DNA from: Gambelia wislizenii
Lineage: Eukaryota; Chordata; Lepidosauria; Squamata; Crotaphytidae
Direction: 5' to 3'
DNA length: 64,000 bases
Assembly (NCBI GenBank): GCA_030847615.1
Contig: JAUMIR010000001.1
Span: 163,901,001 to 163,965,000 of the forward strand
The position numbers were made by a program, and so were the translations under genes. Below are positions 11,901 to 26,900 of the stretch, piece after piece. The notes under the pieces are model-generated. The model searched no databases. It saw nothing but the letters and a program-made list of their open reading frames with translations, and was not told the DNA's origin. Position 1 is the stretch's first letter. The number at the start of each line of letters is the position of its first letter.

Positions 11901-14900
11901 TTAATTGTGTCCCAAAGGCTTGTGCACACCTAAAGAGTATATTTCTGTGTGTAACTTGTTTGTTGGAAAAGCAAAGTCCCATGCCATATTCTAAAATATT
12001 TTGGAATTTAACTCAGAAGTAGTGACATGGAGCGGAGTTGTTAGACAAATATAACTGGTTGGATATAGGGAGCTAGTTGTGTAATATTTCAAAAACAACT
12101 TGGCTTCTGCTCTATAAGTATCTGATAACAGAAAACCTGGATAAATATGTAGATTCAAAATATCAAAAAACAGAAGCACCTCTGATTTTTTAATTGTCTG
12201 AGGATTTACACACTTCCAACACTAGAGGCTGAATTTTGTAAATGTTCGAGGTGATGCATTTCTCTGTTTAGGAGTAGCAATAGCTGAAAGAATATCCATT
12301 TAATTATGCAGAGAAAAGTAACTAGTAAAAATCTGTATCATATTTATAAATGAATACCACTGAATCCAGTAGACCCTATTTCCAATATATTTAGGATTAT
12401 TTACCTGAAAAAATATTGTTACATTTGGTGGGGCTTATATCTGAGGAGATTTTCAGATGGAGAAAACTCCACCGCGGAGATTGGGAGAGAAGTGGGGCTG
12501 TTCCACTTCCAGCACTCCGTTTCACACACACACCCATCCATCTCCCGACCTCCCTTCGTTTTCCCTCCATCCTGCTTGCATTTTCCTTCTGCTATTTTTT
12601 ACTAATGAAAATAGCAGAAGGAAAATGCAAGCAGGATGGAGCGAAAACGAAGGGAGGTCGGGAGAAGGATGGGTGTGTGTGAAACGGAGTGTTGGCAGCG
12701 GAACAGCCCCATTTCTCTCCCAATCTCTGCGGGGTTCCCCCCCCATCTGAAAATCTCCTGAGTGACTACCCTCTTAATGTGTCTTTTTCACTCCCTGTAA
12801 CATTATTGATTCACACAGTAATGGGACTGCCATTGAAAAGTGCTCAGAAACTTCAGTTGGTCCAAAGAACTGTAGCCAAATTGCTAAGTGCGGATGGCCA
12901 CAGAGAGTACATAGCTCCCTTGTTGAAACAGCTCCAATGGCTGCCCTTCTGTTTCTGGCCACAATTCAAGTGCTGATGATGACCTAAAAAGCTTGAGTCC
13001 AGGCTATTTGAAGGACTGTTTGTCCCTTTATGTGCCCATTAGAGCTCTAAGATCTTCTGGAGAGGCCCTTCTCTCTATCCCACTATCTTTTCCAGCTTGT
13101 TTGGTAGGAACAAGGGAGAGGACCATTTTCAGAGGTTGCTCCCAGTCTTTGGAACTCACTCCCTAAGGAGGCCAGGATGACTCCCTCCTTGATCTCCTTC
13201 CATTGGCAATGGAAAACATTCTTCTGCCCCTAGGCTTTTGAAAACTAAATGGAATGGGCTTTTAATGATGTTCTGTGCTGTGTTACAGTCTGTATTGCCT
13301 TTCTAAGGATTTAATATTTTCATTTTATAAATTGTTTAATTTTAAAAAAATAGCTCTTGTATGCATATCAAAGTTTTGGTATAGTTTTTAATTTGTATTG
13401 TTTCTAAATAGGTTGTTAGCTGCCTTGGGTCCCATTATTGGGAGAAAGGTGGGATATCAAAGAATGAAATAATAATAATAAGGACAGGGCTATAAACATA
13501 TGGACAACTTTATCCAAATCAATCAGTAATCTTCATTTAACTACATGATGAGGTGGCATCTTATGGTGATTACAGCCAGGCCATCTGGAAATAGAAACAT
13601 CTCTGTTCAAGCTCTGTGGAGTTTATTTGTTCCAGCTTATAAATATGGACTGCTTTTTTGTAGCTGTGGTAGGATAGTGATTCCCCCCCGCTAAAAGTTA
13701 GGTGTTGAGGTCTTTACTCTTTGAAAATATGTTTATAATTGGATTTTTGTTTTTAATTTTTCAGCTATCGAGCCTCCTGCAAACCTTATAGCTACACAAA
13801 TCTCATCAAGATCAATTAGAATAACTTGGTCTCCATCTCCCAGTGAAATAACTGGCTACAAGGTAGACCTGATTCCCATGATAGCTGGTGCCAAACAGTA
13901 CTCACTGAGTGTAGGACCTCAGACCACTGCTTTTAATGTAAAAGATCTTTCTGCGGACACAGAATACCAAATTAATGTGTATGCAATGAAAGGACTGACT
14001 CCCAGTGAGGCAGTAACTATAATGGAAAAAACACAGCCTGTAAAAGTTCAAGTGGGTAAGTCATTGCTTGGTGAAACTATTACATATCAATAGCTAAACT
14101 GTGTAAAAGCAAAATGCTACTGGGAAGAGACAATTAAAGTAAAAGACTCAAAAGACAAAATGCTAATTTACTTTCATTTTAGTTTTTAGATACAGATCAA
14201 ATCCACCCCCATCTGTTGGGGTACATTCCTGGACTTACTGTTTATAAGTGAAACTGTGGATAATAGCAAACCCTATTAAAATAAAGGACCTCTGGTACAA
14301 ACATACCATAGAGTTGCATTGGAGGACCCAGCGATTCCTGGAGAGGACACCTCTCTAGGCATTTTACAGCACAACTCTATGATATGTGTCCCTATTTTTT
14401 CAGCTGTGGATAACTGAACCATGGATATTGGTTCCATGGATATGGGTGGGGACCTATAATTCAGTTGAAAAAAATGGTGTTCTAGTTTGATTAATAGATT
14501 TGGTTAAAGATAAAGAAAATGAGGATCTAGACTGAAATCCTGTACATTTATGTAGGAATAAATTTCACATTAAATTCAATAGGACTTATTTCTAAGTGAA
14601 GAAAGTGTGCACCTTTTTTAAACACAGCAATCAGTAAGGCATATATTTGTTCATTTGCATCTTTCTCCTGAGTGTATACCAGCATCAGGGGAAGGTTTTA
14701 ATAATCTTCCATTTTTAGATTGGAGATAACATCAGGGGCTTGTCTAAATGAGGTGATATAATGTGGATTGCTGCACATTAATGCAAAATTGCAGCAGTGT
14801 TCATTTGTCTCTACATTTTTTTGGCAAAATCCCTGGTATGCAAAGTTATCTGTGTTTGAAGTTCACACAGAGGCATGCCTGCAAATCAAGAAGGTGGCAA

Positions 14901-17900
14901 CTTTATTATTGTCCATAAGTTGCTGCTGTTGCAAGGTTTTTTTTTTAACTTGAAATCTAAGGTGCGGAAGTGCGACTTTCTACTTAAAAGATCTGTTTGG
15001 TTGCCTTACCGCTGCAAAAATGTGCACGATTGCTACCATGGAACTAAAAAATGGCAGTTCTGGCCACTTCATAGCTGGTAAGCCTGCCCCCTGCACATGT
15101 CCGACCAATCAGCAACTGATTTACAGAATGCTGTGAATCAGGTGTTCAATGGGCTGTGATGTCCATTTCTGCATATATATTTTTTTAAAAAAAACTTTGG
15201 GAAAAGCCACAAAGGCTTTTCTCATGCAGTAAATGGGGGTTTTGCCCCCCTTCCTTCTGAAAATGGTCAATCACTGTGGGATCTCGTTGGGACAAAAGGT
15301 ATTCTTGCATTCTATGAGGAGTTTTTCCATCATCTAGACAACACCCAGGATTTCCCAGTTCATCCTGCTTGTATTCCCAATGGGGAATGCAAATAGGGTA
15401 GAGAAGGAATGCCCTTGTTATTTCCAGTCTGAAATTAGAGATAGCTGTGACATACTCCATGCAGATAGAGAGAGAGAGAGTGAATTCTGAGACCCTTGTT
15501 AGAGGAGGGGCAAAGCCACAATCCCATGGGATCATCCAGCTTGCTAGTTTGATCCCAGGGCCATCAGGTCTTCTAAACCAATCCAGCTACACTCCACTGA
15601 ATATACCCGCTGAATAGACCACAGTTTGAGAAAACTGTTTTTGCCAATCAATCTATTTTGCAGCCAGGGTGCCAGTTAGATGTTATTTATTGTCATGGGG
15701 CAGGATTTCTTGATCCTGAATTCGTCCCTTGTTGTTTAAATGATTTTTAACTCTTACTTGGATATCCCGGGGTCATTGTTTACACTGCATCACGTCCTGG
15801 TATATGTTTTGTCTCCCGTGGTAAAGTATCCTGTGTTTTTTGTTTGTTTGTTTATACACCTTTAAGATACCAGGGTTTTGTGTTTTTTTGCTGTCAATCA
15901 AGGATGCGATTACTCATTTTTTCACAATCTCGGTGATGTACTTCCTTTAGAGTTTCCCACCATGAGTGATGCTATTGGCTGGCACAAATGTTTGTTCAAG
16001 CTTCTGCACTGGTCAGAGAAGGAGGGTGAAGGCAACCCCCTCTGCACAGTTTCATTAAAAAAAAAACCCTGATGGGCTTGCCACAGAGGTAAATGCCCAA
16101 AAAATGTTAAAATCCATTTAAAAGGAGAATGCCGGTACAGACACACAAGGCATTTTAAAAGACAAGCCTCAGTTGGTGCTGGGGATGGTGAGAGAAGTCA
16201 AAAGCAGAGACGACTGGAGCCCTGGGTGTGTGCGCGCACACCCACCCACCCTGCACCTGCTTTGCCTTCAGCCGGAAAGCCGAGTGCAGGGGATGGGGTA
16301 GGAAGTCATTGAATGAGTTGACCGTGAGCCCAGAGGCTTGCAGTGTGACTGTCCCTTTAAAAAGTTAACCCTCTAAGCAGGGATTCCTGAGGAGGGAATG
16401 CATGAGCAATCATGAGCCCAGAGGCTTGCAGTGTGACTGTCCCTTTAAAAAGTAAACTCACCATGCAGGGGAGGGACAGGTTAAAGCTGAGGAGCTTGCA
16501 GTGTAAAAATCCATTGAACAGGGTGACTTATGGCACAGAAACACACACAAACCTACGTGCAGCTAGAAGGGAAGCCTTTGCTTTCAGCTAGTGAGAGTGA
16601 ATCTATTGAACGGGTGACTGAGCCCTCCTTCTCTGAACTCTGTGCCTGCCCTGCCCACCTCAATTTCCAGCCATCAGCTAGTCCCATGATATCTTGTCCC
16701 GGGCTGTTTACATTTCCGATTTTCCGAATCCTCCCATGACTTTTTTAAAAAATGGGACAAACCAGGGGATGGAAAGTCCCGCTGGTTGAGGGATAAAAGG
16801 TGCCCCCCCTTCCGAAAAGCTCGAGACCGTCACACTGTACGTGTAAACAACCAGAGATCGACACAAATTTATCTCACTACATTTTCATCGTGTAAATAGC
16901 ACCCAGGTGGCTGCCCATTTAACAGGAGATAACAGTACTGCTGTAGCATAGTACTAGGAAGGTAATGATCATGATAATGATATGAAGTGCTTTGCATTCT
17001 TTAAGTGTTGTATAATTGCTAAAATTATTATTTTTTCTTTTTACAGAATGTTCAAAAGGCGTTGATGTCAAAGCTGATATTGTGTTTCTGGTTGATGGCT
17101 CCTACAGTATTGGCATTGCTAATTTTGTCAAAGTAAGAGCATTTTTGGAAGTGTTAGTTAAAAGCTTTGAGATTTCACCTGAGAAAGTCCAAATAAGTCT
17201 TGTCCAGTACAGCAGGGATCCTCATACGGAGTTTACTTTGAACAGATACAACAGAATTGAAGACATAATTCAGGCTATTAACACTTTTCCTTACAGAGGT
17301 GGATCTACAAACACAGGCAAAGCAATGACCTATGTAAGGGAAAAAGTCTTTGTTACAAGCAGAGGTGCAAGACCAAACGTGCCCAGGGTCATGATATTAA
17401 TTACTGATGGGAAATCATCAGATGCGTTTAAAGATCCTGCCATAAAACTCAGGAACTCTGATGTAGAAATATTTGCAGTTGGTGTTAAGGATGCAGTACG
17501 GACAGAACTGGAAGCAATTGCTACACCACCTGCAGAAACCCACGTGTACACAGTGGAAGACTTTGATGCTTTCCAAAGAATATCATTTGAGCTCACACAG
17601 TCTGTCTGCTTACGAATTGAACAGGAGCTTCGAGAGATTAAGAGGAAATGTAAGTAGCCTTGCCATGAATGGGGAAAGTGCTTGCAATAGATTTTTGGCC
17701 AAATGGTACCAGTTATTTTATACAAGTCCACTCTCCCATTAATGGTGAATAGTATATAGCAGGCATCCTGTTGAAGACATACGCCAACACAATGCAGGTA
17801 CATGTCCTTTTTTAGTCATTGTGGAGAGAGGAATTCACCACCTCCCTCATTAAATAACCCTTACCTCCTCAAGGCTAAACTTCCTCCTGCAGGGGTTGAT

Positions 17901-20900
17901 CTCCATTTAGTGACTGATGAAGAGCAGTGGGAGTTGAAGAAGCATCTGGCTATATTCCTGTAGCCAGGTGCACAATGAGGAAGGTCCTACAGAGGTCCCC
18001 TTGGCTGCCCCCTGCTCTTCATTGGCTGCTACATGGCTATGTTGGGGGGCAGCAAGATACAATTGGGCACTTTAAGGGTTAAGGGAGGGGAGGCAGGGCA
18101 TAGTTCTGCCTCAACAGAACTTAATGCTGCATCTCCCAATGTAGGATTGCAGGCTTTGTATGTGTGTTTTGGAGAACTAATTTTACCTTCGCAATAACTA
18201 TGTAACATTTTTGAAATAAGAAAGCAAACTTCTAATCATTGTTAGAGTCATCTTTGTTGCTTTCCTTCCTGGCTGCATTTTGTGGATGGACGAAATAACA
18301 ACAACAACAAAAAAAAACCCACATTAACTTTAGTGTGGCATAGTTTACCCACTTATGGTAGGGCTACACAGTTAGAAGTAAGGGTGCATTATTATTGGTC
18401 AATCAATAATAGGATAATAAACATTAATCAAGTTTACAAGGGTTTGTTTGCAACTTTGCTCCACAACTTCAGTTTTCAAAACTACTGGCATTTTTTTTTT
18501 TTGGTCATGGAAAGATAGAAATAGTTGGAATTATTTACCATTACTAGAATAGGGTTATTTAGATATATGCTTCTATCTGGACTAGACATGGGAATTGTGT
18601 GGTCTCAAGATGTTGAACTTTATCCTCACTATTGGCTATGCTAACTGGGCTTTGGAAGGCCACACAACCCCCACCCTTGATCTTTTAGGTATTCTGGTCT
18701 GCAAGGCAATACAGCAGCAGATTGTCCCCCTCCCCCACATTTCTGAAATGTAAACAAATTTGATCAAGTTTACTTACTAGATTCTTTAAAATTTTGAACA
18801 GCTTACTTGCCTGCAAGAAATCTGCAATTTTCCGAAGTGGGTTCTAACAGCTTCAGAGTTAACTGGTCTCCAGCAGGAACTGAAGTTTTGTCTTATCTTG
18901 TCAAGTATAAAGTGGCTGTTGATGGAGAGGAATTCATGGTTTCAATACCATCTCCAGTTACTAACACAGTTCTTACTAATTTACTACCAAAAACCACATA
19001 TGCCGTCAGTGTGATTGCTGAATATGAAGATGGAGATGGCCCTTCCTTGGATGGGGAAGAAACAACTTTAGAAGGTATAATTCATATTGTCCTGCATCTG
19101 TTCCTTTCTCTCATAAATAAACCAAGGCAGAAGTGCATTATATGTGTCATTATGTTGCTGTAGTTGCTGAAATCCCCCAGTAGTTCTAGGTTTTTTTGGC
19201 AACCAAATTCCCATTACACACGAATCAGACTTTTACTGTACAGTCAGCCCTCCGTATTCTGCATTCATGGATTCCACTATCCATGGCTTAAAAATACACT
19301 ATTCCCATCCCCCCTGAAACAAACCTTGATTTTGCCATGTTATATAAGGGACACCATATTATTATATCATTTTATATAATGGAACTTGAGCATCCACAGA
19401 TTTTGGTATCCACAGGTAGTCCTGGAACCAAACCCCAGTGGGTACCAAGGGCCCACTGTATTTAAGCAACATGTATCTAGAAAGATAAGAGTTCTGGACT
19501 GCCTTTAGTACCTCAATACCTATCATCTTAAAAATTACTTATTTTGATAATACTTATAATGCTTGGTAATGTCCCTTCAGGGTAAAGTCATACTCCACTG
19601 GTTTTTCTCTGGAATAAATGCCATTAGACTGGAAACTGGAAAACAAAACCTATGTTAAAGCTAATGGATGCAAGTCCATGTTAATAGTTAGCACCTAAAG
19701 AATCCATAGAAAACAGATTAGTGCAGCACATCTCTACCATTCTAAACTATGGTCCTGTCCAAATGGTCAAAATAATCCTCATGAATTTGCCAGGAATATG
19801 ATCTGTCTTAATGGGAACCCATGTCGATGCATTGTATTCAGAAGGGGGCACACACACACAAAAAAAAAACCTCCAAAAACTACGCCCGGAGAGCCCTTGT
19901 GGTGTTTATTTTTAAAAAGCTCTGTAGGTAATGTGCATTTTCACTCATTAAGACAATTGCATTTGCATTGATGCACTTTCCCATACAAGAGGAAGTGCAA
20001 ACCAATTGGCTGGATGAGAATGGGGTGTGGGGCTTGCTAACAGGGCAAGTGCCCGTTGATACCATGTTGGACTTTTGCCTTAGCGAGCAGTTGCTAAGGC
20101 AATAAAATGGGGATTTGTATTATAGGTTTTCTATGGTTTTTTTCCAGGCTGTGAGGCCGTGTTCTGGAAGAGTTTATTCCTGACATTTCGCCTGCATCTG
20201 TGGCTGGCATCTTCAGAGAATGGTTGGGTAGGAGTGTGTGGGGGGTTTATCTACTGTGAGCCCCTGTTGGAGAGGATATGTAAATTTGTGTATTTGAACG
20301 GGTAGTTGCTGGGGGGAGATATGCAAGGAGGATTAGTGTCTGTTTGGCTAATGACCCATTATCTGCTGGAAATCCTCCTGTCCCTGGGTGGAGTTCATTT
20401 GCATGTGTTGAGTTTTGATTTTGGTGTTTTTCAAGACTGGTAGCCAAACTTTGTTTACTTTAAGGGTTTCTTCTTTCCTGTTGAAGTTGTCCAGGTGTTT
20501 GTGGATTTCAATAGCTTCTCTGTGCTTTCTGACATGATAGTTGTTGGCCTGGTCCAGAATTTCGGTGTTTTTAAATAACATTTTGTGTCCAGGTTGGTTT
20601 ATAAGATGTTCTGCTACTGCCAATTTTTCCTGGCTGGCCCAGTCTGCAGTGTCTCTCATGTTCCTTGATTCGTGTTTGCACACTGCATTTAGTGGTCCCT
20701 ATGTAAACTTGTCCACAGCCTCATGGTATGCGATAAACTCCTGCGGCTGTGAGAGGGTCTCTTTTGTCCTTTGCTGAGTGTAGCATTTCTTGGATTTTCT
20801 TGGTTGGTTTGTAGATCATTTGGAGATTGTGTTTTCTCATCAGTTTCCCTATTCTATCTGTGATTCCTTTGATGTATGGTAAGAATACCTTCCCTTTGGG

Positions 20901-23900
20901 TTGCTGATTTTCTTCATTCCTGTGGTTTTTTCTGGGTCTGTCTGCTCTTGTGATGTCTGATGTGGAGTAACCATTAGCTTGTAGAGCCCAGTTTAGGTGT
21001 TTCAGTTCATCTTCCAGATAGTTGGGTTCAGTTAGGCCATAAGCTATACAGAACCTCCCTTCCAGACAGATACCTACACAAGAACTCCAGTCATCCCCCA
21101 GGACCAAAAAAAAAAAAAAAAGCACAATAAAAACTTTGGTAGACCGCACAACGCAGTGTGCAAACACAAATCAAGGAACACGAGAGACACTGCAGACTGG
21201 GCTAGCCAGAAAAATCAGCAGTAGCAGAACATGTTCTAAACCAACCTGGACATAAAATGTTATTTAAAAACGCCGAAGAAGAAGTGATGATGACAGAAGA
21301 AATGATGAGAGACAGGGGGGGAAGGGGGGGAGGGGAGAAGGGGAGGGGGGAGTTTGGAAGATGATCAAGTTCGGATATATATTGGATGTAATTGAGTATG
21401 GATTGTATGTTTTATATGGAAACTAATAAAAATATATTAAAAAAAAAAAACGCCGAAATTCTGGACCAGGCCAACAACTAGCATGTCAGAATGCACAGAG
21501 AAGCTATTGAAATCCACAAACACCTGGACAACTTCAACAGGAAAGAAGAAACCCTTAAAGTAAACAAAGTTTGGCTACCAGTCTTGAAAAACACCAAAAT
21601 CAAAACTCAACACATGCAAATGAACTCTACCCAGGGACAGGGGGATTTCCAGCAGATAATGGGCTATTAGCCAGACAAACACTAATCCTCCTTGCATATC
21701 TTCCCCCAGCAACTACCTGTTCAAATACACAAATTTACATATCCTCTCCAACAGGGGCTGACAGTAGATAAATCCCCCACACACTCCTACCCAACCATTC
21801 TCTGAAGATGCCAGCCACAGATGCAGGCGAAATGTCAGGAATAAACTCTTCCAGAACACAGCCTCACAGTCCAGAAAAAAACACAGAAAACCTATGGATG
21901 CCGGCTGTGAAAGCCTTCAAATTCACGATTTGTACAGTATTATCCTTCTCTCTCTCTCTCTCTTTTTTGTAAATGTGAAATATCACTTGTGTGCACCATG
22001 GTAAAAGACTTAAAAAAAATTGGTGGCAGCAGAATTAAAAACGCTTGTGGCCGCCTTCGTGGCTAGGGGCATGGAAAGGTTATTGGCCATTCAGACAGGT
22101 CACAGCTGCTGTGAATTTCTATTGCTGCAGAGCAATCCAGTCCCCCCCCCATATAGATGACCCCTATGTATATCATATCTTCCTCATTTAAGCTTCTTGA
22201 GTCCACTTCCTTGCTTGTTTTTATAGATATACTATAATTTGTGTATGGAATCCTCTTGGTGTACTATGCATGCAGTGGCAGCAGGAGCATGGTGGCCATG
22301 AGGGAAGTAAGGCTTTGAACCACCCTTGCCACCACTGCATAACCCTGGGAAAAGTATAACCACTAGGTTAGTGCACCAGCAAGATTCTGGCCTGTACCTC
22401 CCAATATACATACACCTTTCCCCAACATGGGTACCCTTGTGTTATAACCCAATTTTATGTTCTAGTTCGCAGTTCGTAGAATAATCATTTTAAAATAATG
22501 CCAATATTTCTTCAGCTTTTCAAATGGATTAAATGTCAGATGTTAAAAGAAATGCCCCTTCCCACTCATGCCATTTATATGTTGCAAGTTCTGCTAGATT
22601 GTGCTTACATCACATCATCTGATTTAGGCTTTTAGAGTGCTGTGAAGCCTTCTGTTTGCATACCTTCCTCATTTTCCTCATCTGTAATAACATCACTACA
22701 TAAATTAGGGGCTTATTTAAATTTTTTCAATCAGAGAAAAATGTTTGATAATTAAGAACAGTCATACCTCAGTTAACAAAGTAGTTTGGTACCAGAGTAG
22801 AAGTAACATAGAATAGGGATAAGTTCCTACACCACTAAAAAGAAGAGTGATTCAACATGTTTCAGCAAACTTTGTCTTCAAAACTAACATTATACACATG
22901 TGAAATGAAACAACCAGGCCAGGTAAGCCTTGCATAAGTAAACAAAAACATTTTGAATATTCTAGAGACCTCTGTTCATTTAATGGCCTCCACATTTCTT
23001 ATGATTTCCATTTTGGTGTTGAAACTTAGAGAGCTATGCTTTTCAAACATGCCAGGATAGTTTGTGAGGTAGGTTAATAAGCTTTCCCCCTTTCTTACTG
23101 TTTTGCTCTTCACAGATGCTCAGTAAGTGATTTTGGAGGCATCAGTTTCTCTTGCCCATTGTATGTAAGCACACACAGCTACAGTAGGTTCACCTAGAGT
23201 AGAAACCTGTTCTTTCACAGGTCAAGCTTTAATGCATTGTTTACTCTAGACAAGCTGCTGAACCCAACACTTGAAAGCTGGGTTGCAGCCATCTTTCACC
23301 ATCTTCCCAATGCCTATGGTGCAAAAAACAAAAAAACAAAACATCAACTTCCAGCTAGATAGAAGACAAGAAAAGTGGTTGGTGGATCAGGCACTCCTAT
23401 AAAAACTGTAAAAAGGAGTTTCTTTGTCAGATGCTTTGTTAACTGAGATATGCCTGTATACTAATACACCGTGTTTTGTTTTCAGATAGCAGTATGCAAA
23501 AGTGTCAACAAAACACAATACAATAGAATGAAAACAAAACTCCACATATTAAAATACAATAATCAAGGGCAGTAAATGCTTAACAGTCCATATCAACACA
23601 ACAGACAAGGTTCTTTCTCTTGTCAGATAATAATTTGAATAGCCTCCCCTAACAATCTTAAAGCATGAACAGGCTGAGATAGGGAGAGTTGCTTCTGCAG
23701 ATATTTGTATAGGCAGCTGGTGGCTCCCATGTCAGAGGGGTTGTGAATCCACTCCAGATTTCACTACAGACTTTATAGGAGCTACCCATGGTGCTGAATC
23801 TATTTTGGGGATAAAGTTCAGCACCTTGGATAACCCCCTTAAGCCACCAGCTGCTCCTGGCTATTTGGACCCCAAGCCAGAATACTTAATGTAGTAGAGC

Positions 23901-26900
23901 TTTCTCCCCTCAGAGGTAAACAAATCAAAGTAAGATGACTCACATTTATGATTTTTTAAAATTTCTTTTGTAGTCAGGGGATCACCGAGAAATTTAAGAA
24001 TAACAGATGAAACAACAGACAGCTTTAAAGTTGGATGGTCACCAGCTCCAGGGAATGTTCTGAGATATAGACTTGCATATAGGCCAGTTACTGGTGGGGA
24101 GAGAAGACAAGTAACAGTCTCAGCAAATGAAAGAGCAACTACACTACAGAATCTGAAGCCAGATACAAGATATGAAGTCTCTGTTACTGCTGAGTACCAG
24201 TCTGGGGCAGGAAATCCACTGGTTGGCCATGGAAAAACTGAAGAAGGTAAGTTTGTTGGTTCAAGGGTCTCTTCTCACAATAGAATCACTTTAGAAAATA
24301 AAGGGAAGCTGTGGCAGATCCAACTAGGTCCCCGAGGGCTTGTATTTGTATGATGAATGTGGGTTGCAAAGAAGTTTCACAACATGCGTACTTTATCTTT
24401 AATTGGAAAAAAAAATAGTGTGTTTGAACTGGACCTAAGCTGGCTACCTCAAGCTGAAACTACCTCAAGCTGAAACTCCTTCAGCTCCTATGTCTAGAGC
24501 AGAGGGAAGAATTATGTGGCCATCAAGATGTTGCTCGACTGCTCTCAATATTCCTTGCCTTTGGCCATGCTGGCTAAGGCTTCTGAGACTTGTACTCCAG
24601 CAACATCAGGTAGGCTACATGAACGTTTCTCTGTGGCCAGCATTCAGTGGAGTGATGCTGCTGATGGAATGGTTTCTGCCAGCAGAACCAAAAGGAAGGC
24701 AGTCCCTCTCCCTCTGCAGCCTTTCACCCCCAAGTTAAGCATGGGATGGCTGGGAAATTCACAGACATCCTTTGGGTAGTGTGTGAGGGAGCTGTGTAGG
24801 GAGAAAAAGCAAGGTCCATCGTGTTAGTTCATGTTACTGCATTGCTGGATATAGGTCTATATTTCTTAAATTGCTTTTTGAGGCCCCAAAGCACCTGTCA
24901 TTGTCTGTTGTTGTTGTTGTGTGCCTTCAAGTCGTTTCCAACTTATGGCAACTTGCCCAAGGTCACCCAGTGGATTTCCATGGCTGACAGGAGATTTGAA
25001 TCCTGATCTCCATGTTGTCGTGCAATGCTCAAACCACTACACCATGCTGCCTCCAATCAATTAAAATGGCAGCTTCCAGCTTTTTAATCTTGCTCTTCTA
25101 ATTTATAGTCTGTATTTAATTGTATCAATTGATTTCATTTCTAAATGCTTATTCTGCCCTGATTAATCATTTGTATCACAGATGTTTTATATATACCTGA
25201 AAGATATCAAATTCTTCTCCCAAGAAATTTCTTTATACACCTCCAATGCCTTTTGTTGTTATTGCATGCAGTTCTGGGGAGACCAAGAGACTTGAAAGTT
25301 TCTGATGCTACAACATCCTCACTGAAGCTATCTTGGAGTACAGCACCTGGCAAAGTGCAGCAGTACCTTGTAACATATACTCCAGCAACAGGAGGAGAAA
25401 CTAAAGAAGTGACTTTAAGGGGAGATACGACCACTGCTGTTCTCAGAGATTTGGAGCCAGGAACAAGATATGATTTATCTGTGACTGCCCTTTATGCATC
25501 AGGAGCAGGGGATGCTCTTTCTGGACAAGGAGACACACTTGAAGGTAAGAGCAGCTGGATTTTGCAAATTATTATTATTATGCCTGAAGAGTTATTTGTG
25601 GATATATATCCCCTTCTCATTTGGTCACCAAGAATTAAACTGCAGTACTAATGCTAAGGTATTACAGGTCTACCCCTGTATCCATGGATTCAGTATCCAA
25701 AGTTTCACTTATCCACATCTGAAAATGTTCTCTTTAAGCATTTCCAGGTCCTCTAATGCGATTCTATGGTCAACTTCTGGCATTAGTCTCATTGAAAGTA
25801 ATAGTGCTCCCTATTATTCACAGTTTCAGGTATCTACAGGGGGTCTTAGAATGTATCCCCCGCAGATACGGGGGTTGACCTGTGCACAGAGCACACAGGG
25901 GTAATTATCTGAGAAAGGGAAAAATATTGTAGATATTGTTACTGGAGTGAAAATCTCCCTAGGTTTCATTTTCTTTAAATCTTGTGGCATGATGACTTTT
26001 TGGACTACGTAGTGGGAGACCTTAGGCATAGTTTTTGCCATGACAGTTTCTGTTGCTCCTGTGCAGCCCTTCTTCATATTGGCAACAATGTCTGAAAGAT
26101 ACCACTGACATCTTTATCCTTTAGCTGTTTAAGAACCAGGGTGGCCTTTTGACCTTTTTTATAGGTTACATCCAGTCCTCTGTATCCACAGATTCTGCAT
26201 CCACAGATTCAATCAATCACAGCTTGAAAATATTTGGAAAAAAATTCCAAAAGCAAACCTTGCTGTTTACCATTTTATATACGGGATGCAATTTTACTAC
26301 GCCATTGAGCATCCACTGATTTTGGTGTCCACAGGGGTTCCTGGAACCAGACCCCAGTGGATACTGAGGGCCCACTATGTTATCCTTTGCATCTATGCTG
26401 AGACTGAAAAAGGACTGAAAGGCATGTGTGCTTGCACAAAGCACTTCCATGGGTAGTGGAAGTGCTCTACTTTCATCCCCGCCCCCCGGCATCAGTTCAT
26501 CACATCTCATGGGGCTCAACTACATGGCAGTTTTTATTCTGAGAAGAAACAAGAAATAGAGAACTCGATTCTGTTACTCCCTGTCCCCACGTGGGCAAAA
26601 GTCTCATTTTTTGGGGATTTGTTGTTTACATATACGGTCGGCCTTCAACTTCTGCTTCCCTTTGAAGCAGCTGCAGCCGGCAGGGAGGTGGGGCATGCTG
26701 GGCGGAATTATCTGTCACAAGGGAGCAGCGGGGGCATTCCTCCATGAGTGTTAGTCATGGAGGAAGCATCCTCGTTGGCAGAGGCTGCGGGGGTGGGGGT
26801 GGGGGGAGAAGCACCAGGCAGAACGGCTTCCTCCGTGACTGAGAGTCACAGAGGAAGTGTCATCAGCCGTGGCAGTCCATTCCGCCCAGCATGGGCAAGA

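Noticed and set aside
17330..17803. 157-codon minus-strand ORF over VWA2
   Set aside because: Shadow of the strongly conserved VWA2 exon on the other strand; no domain of its own.
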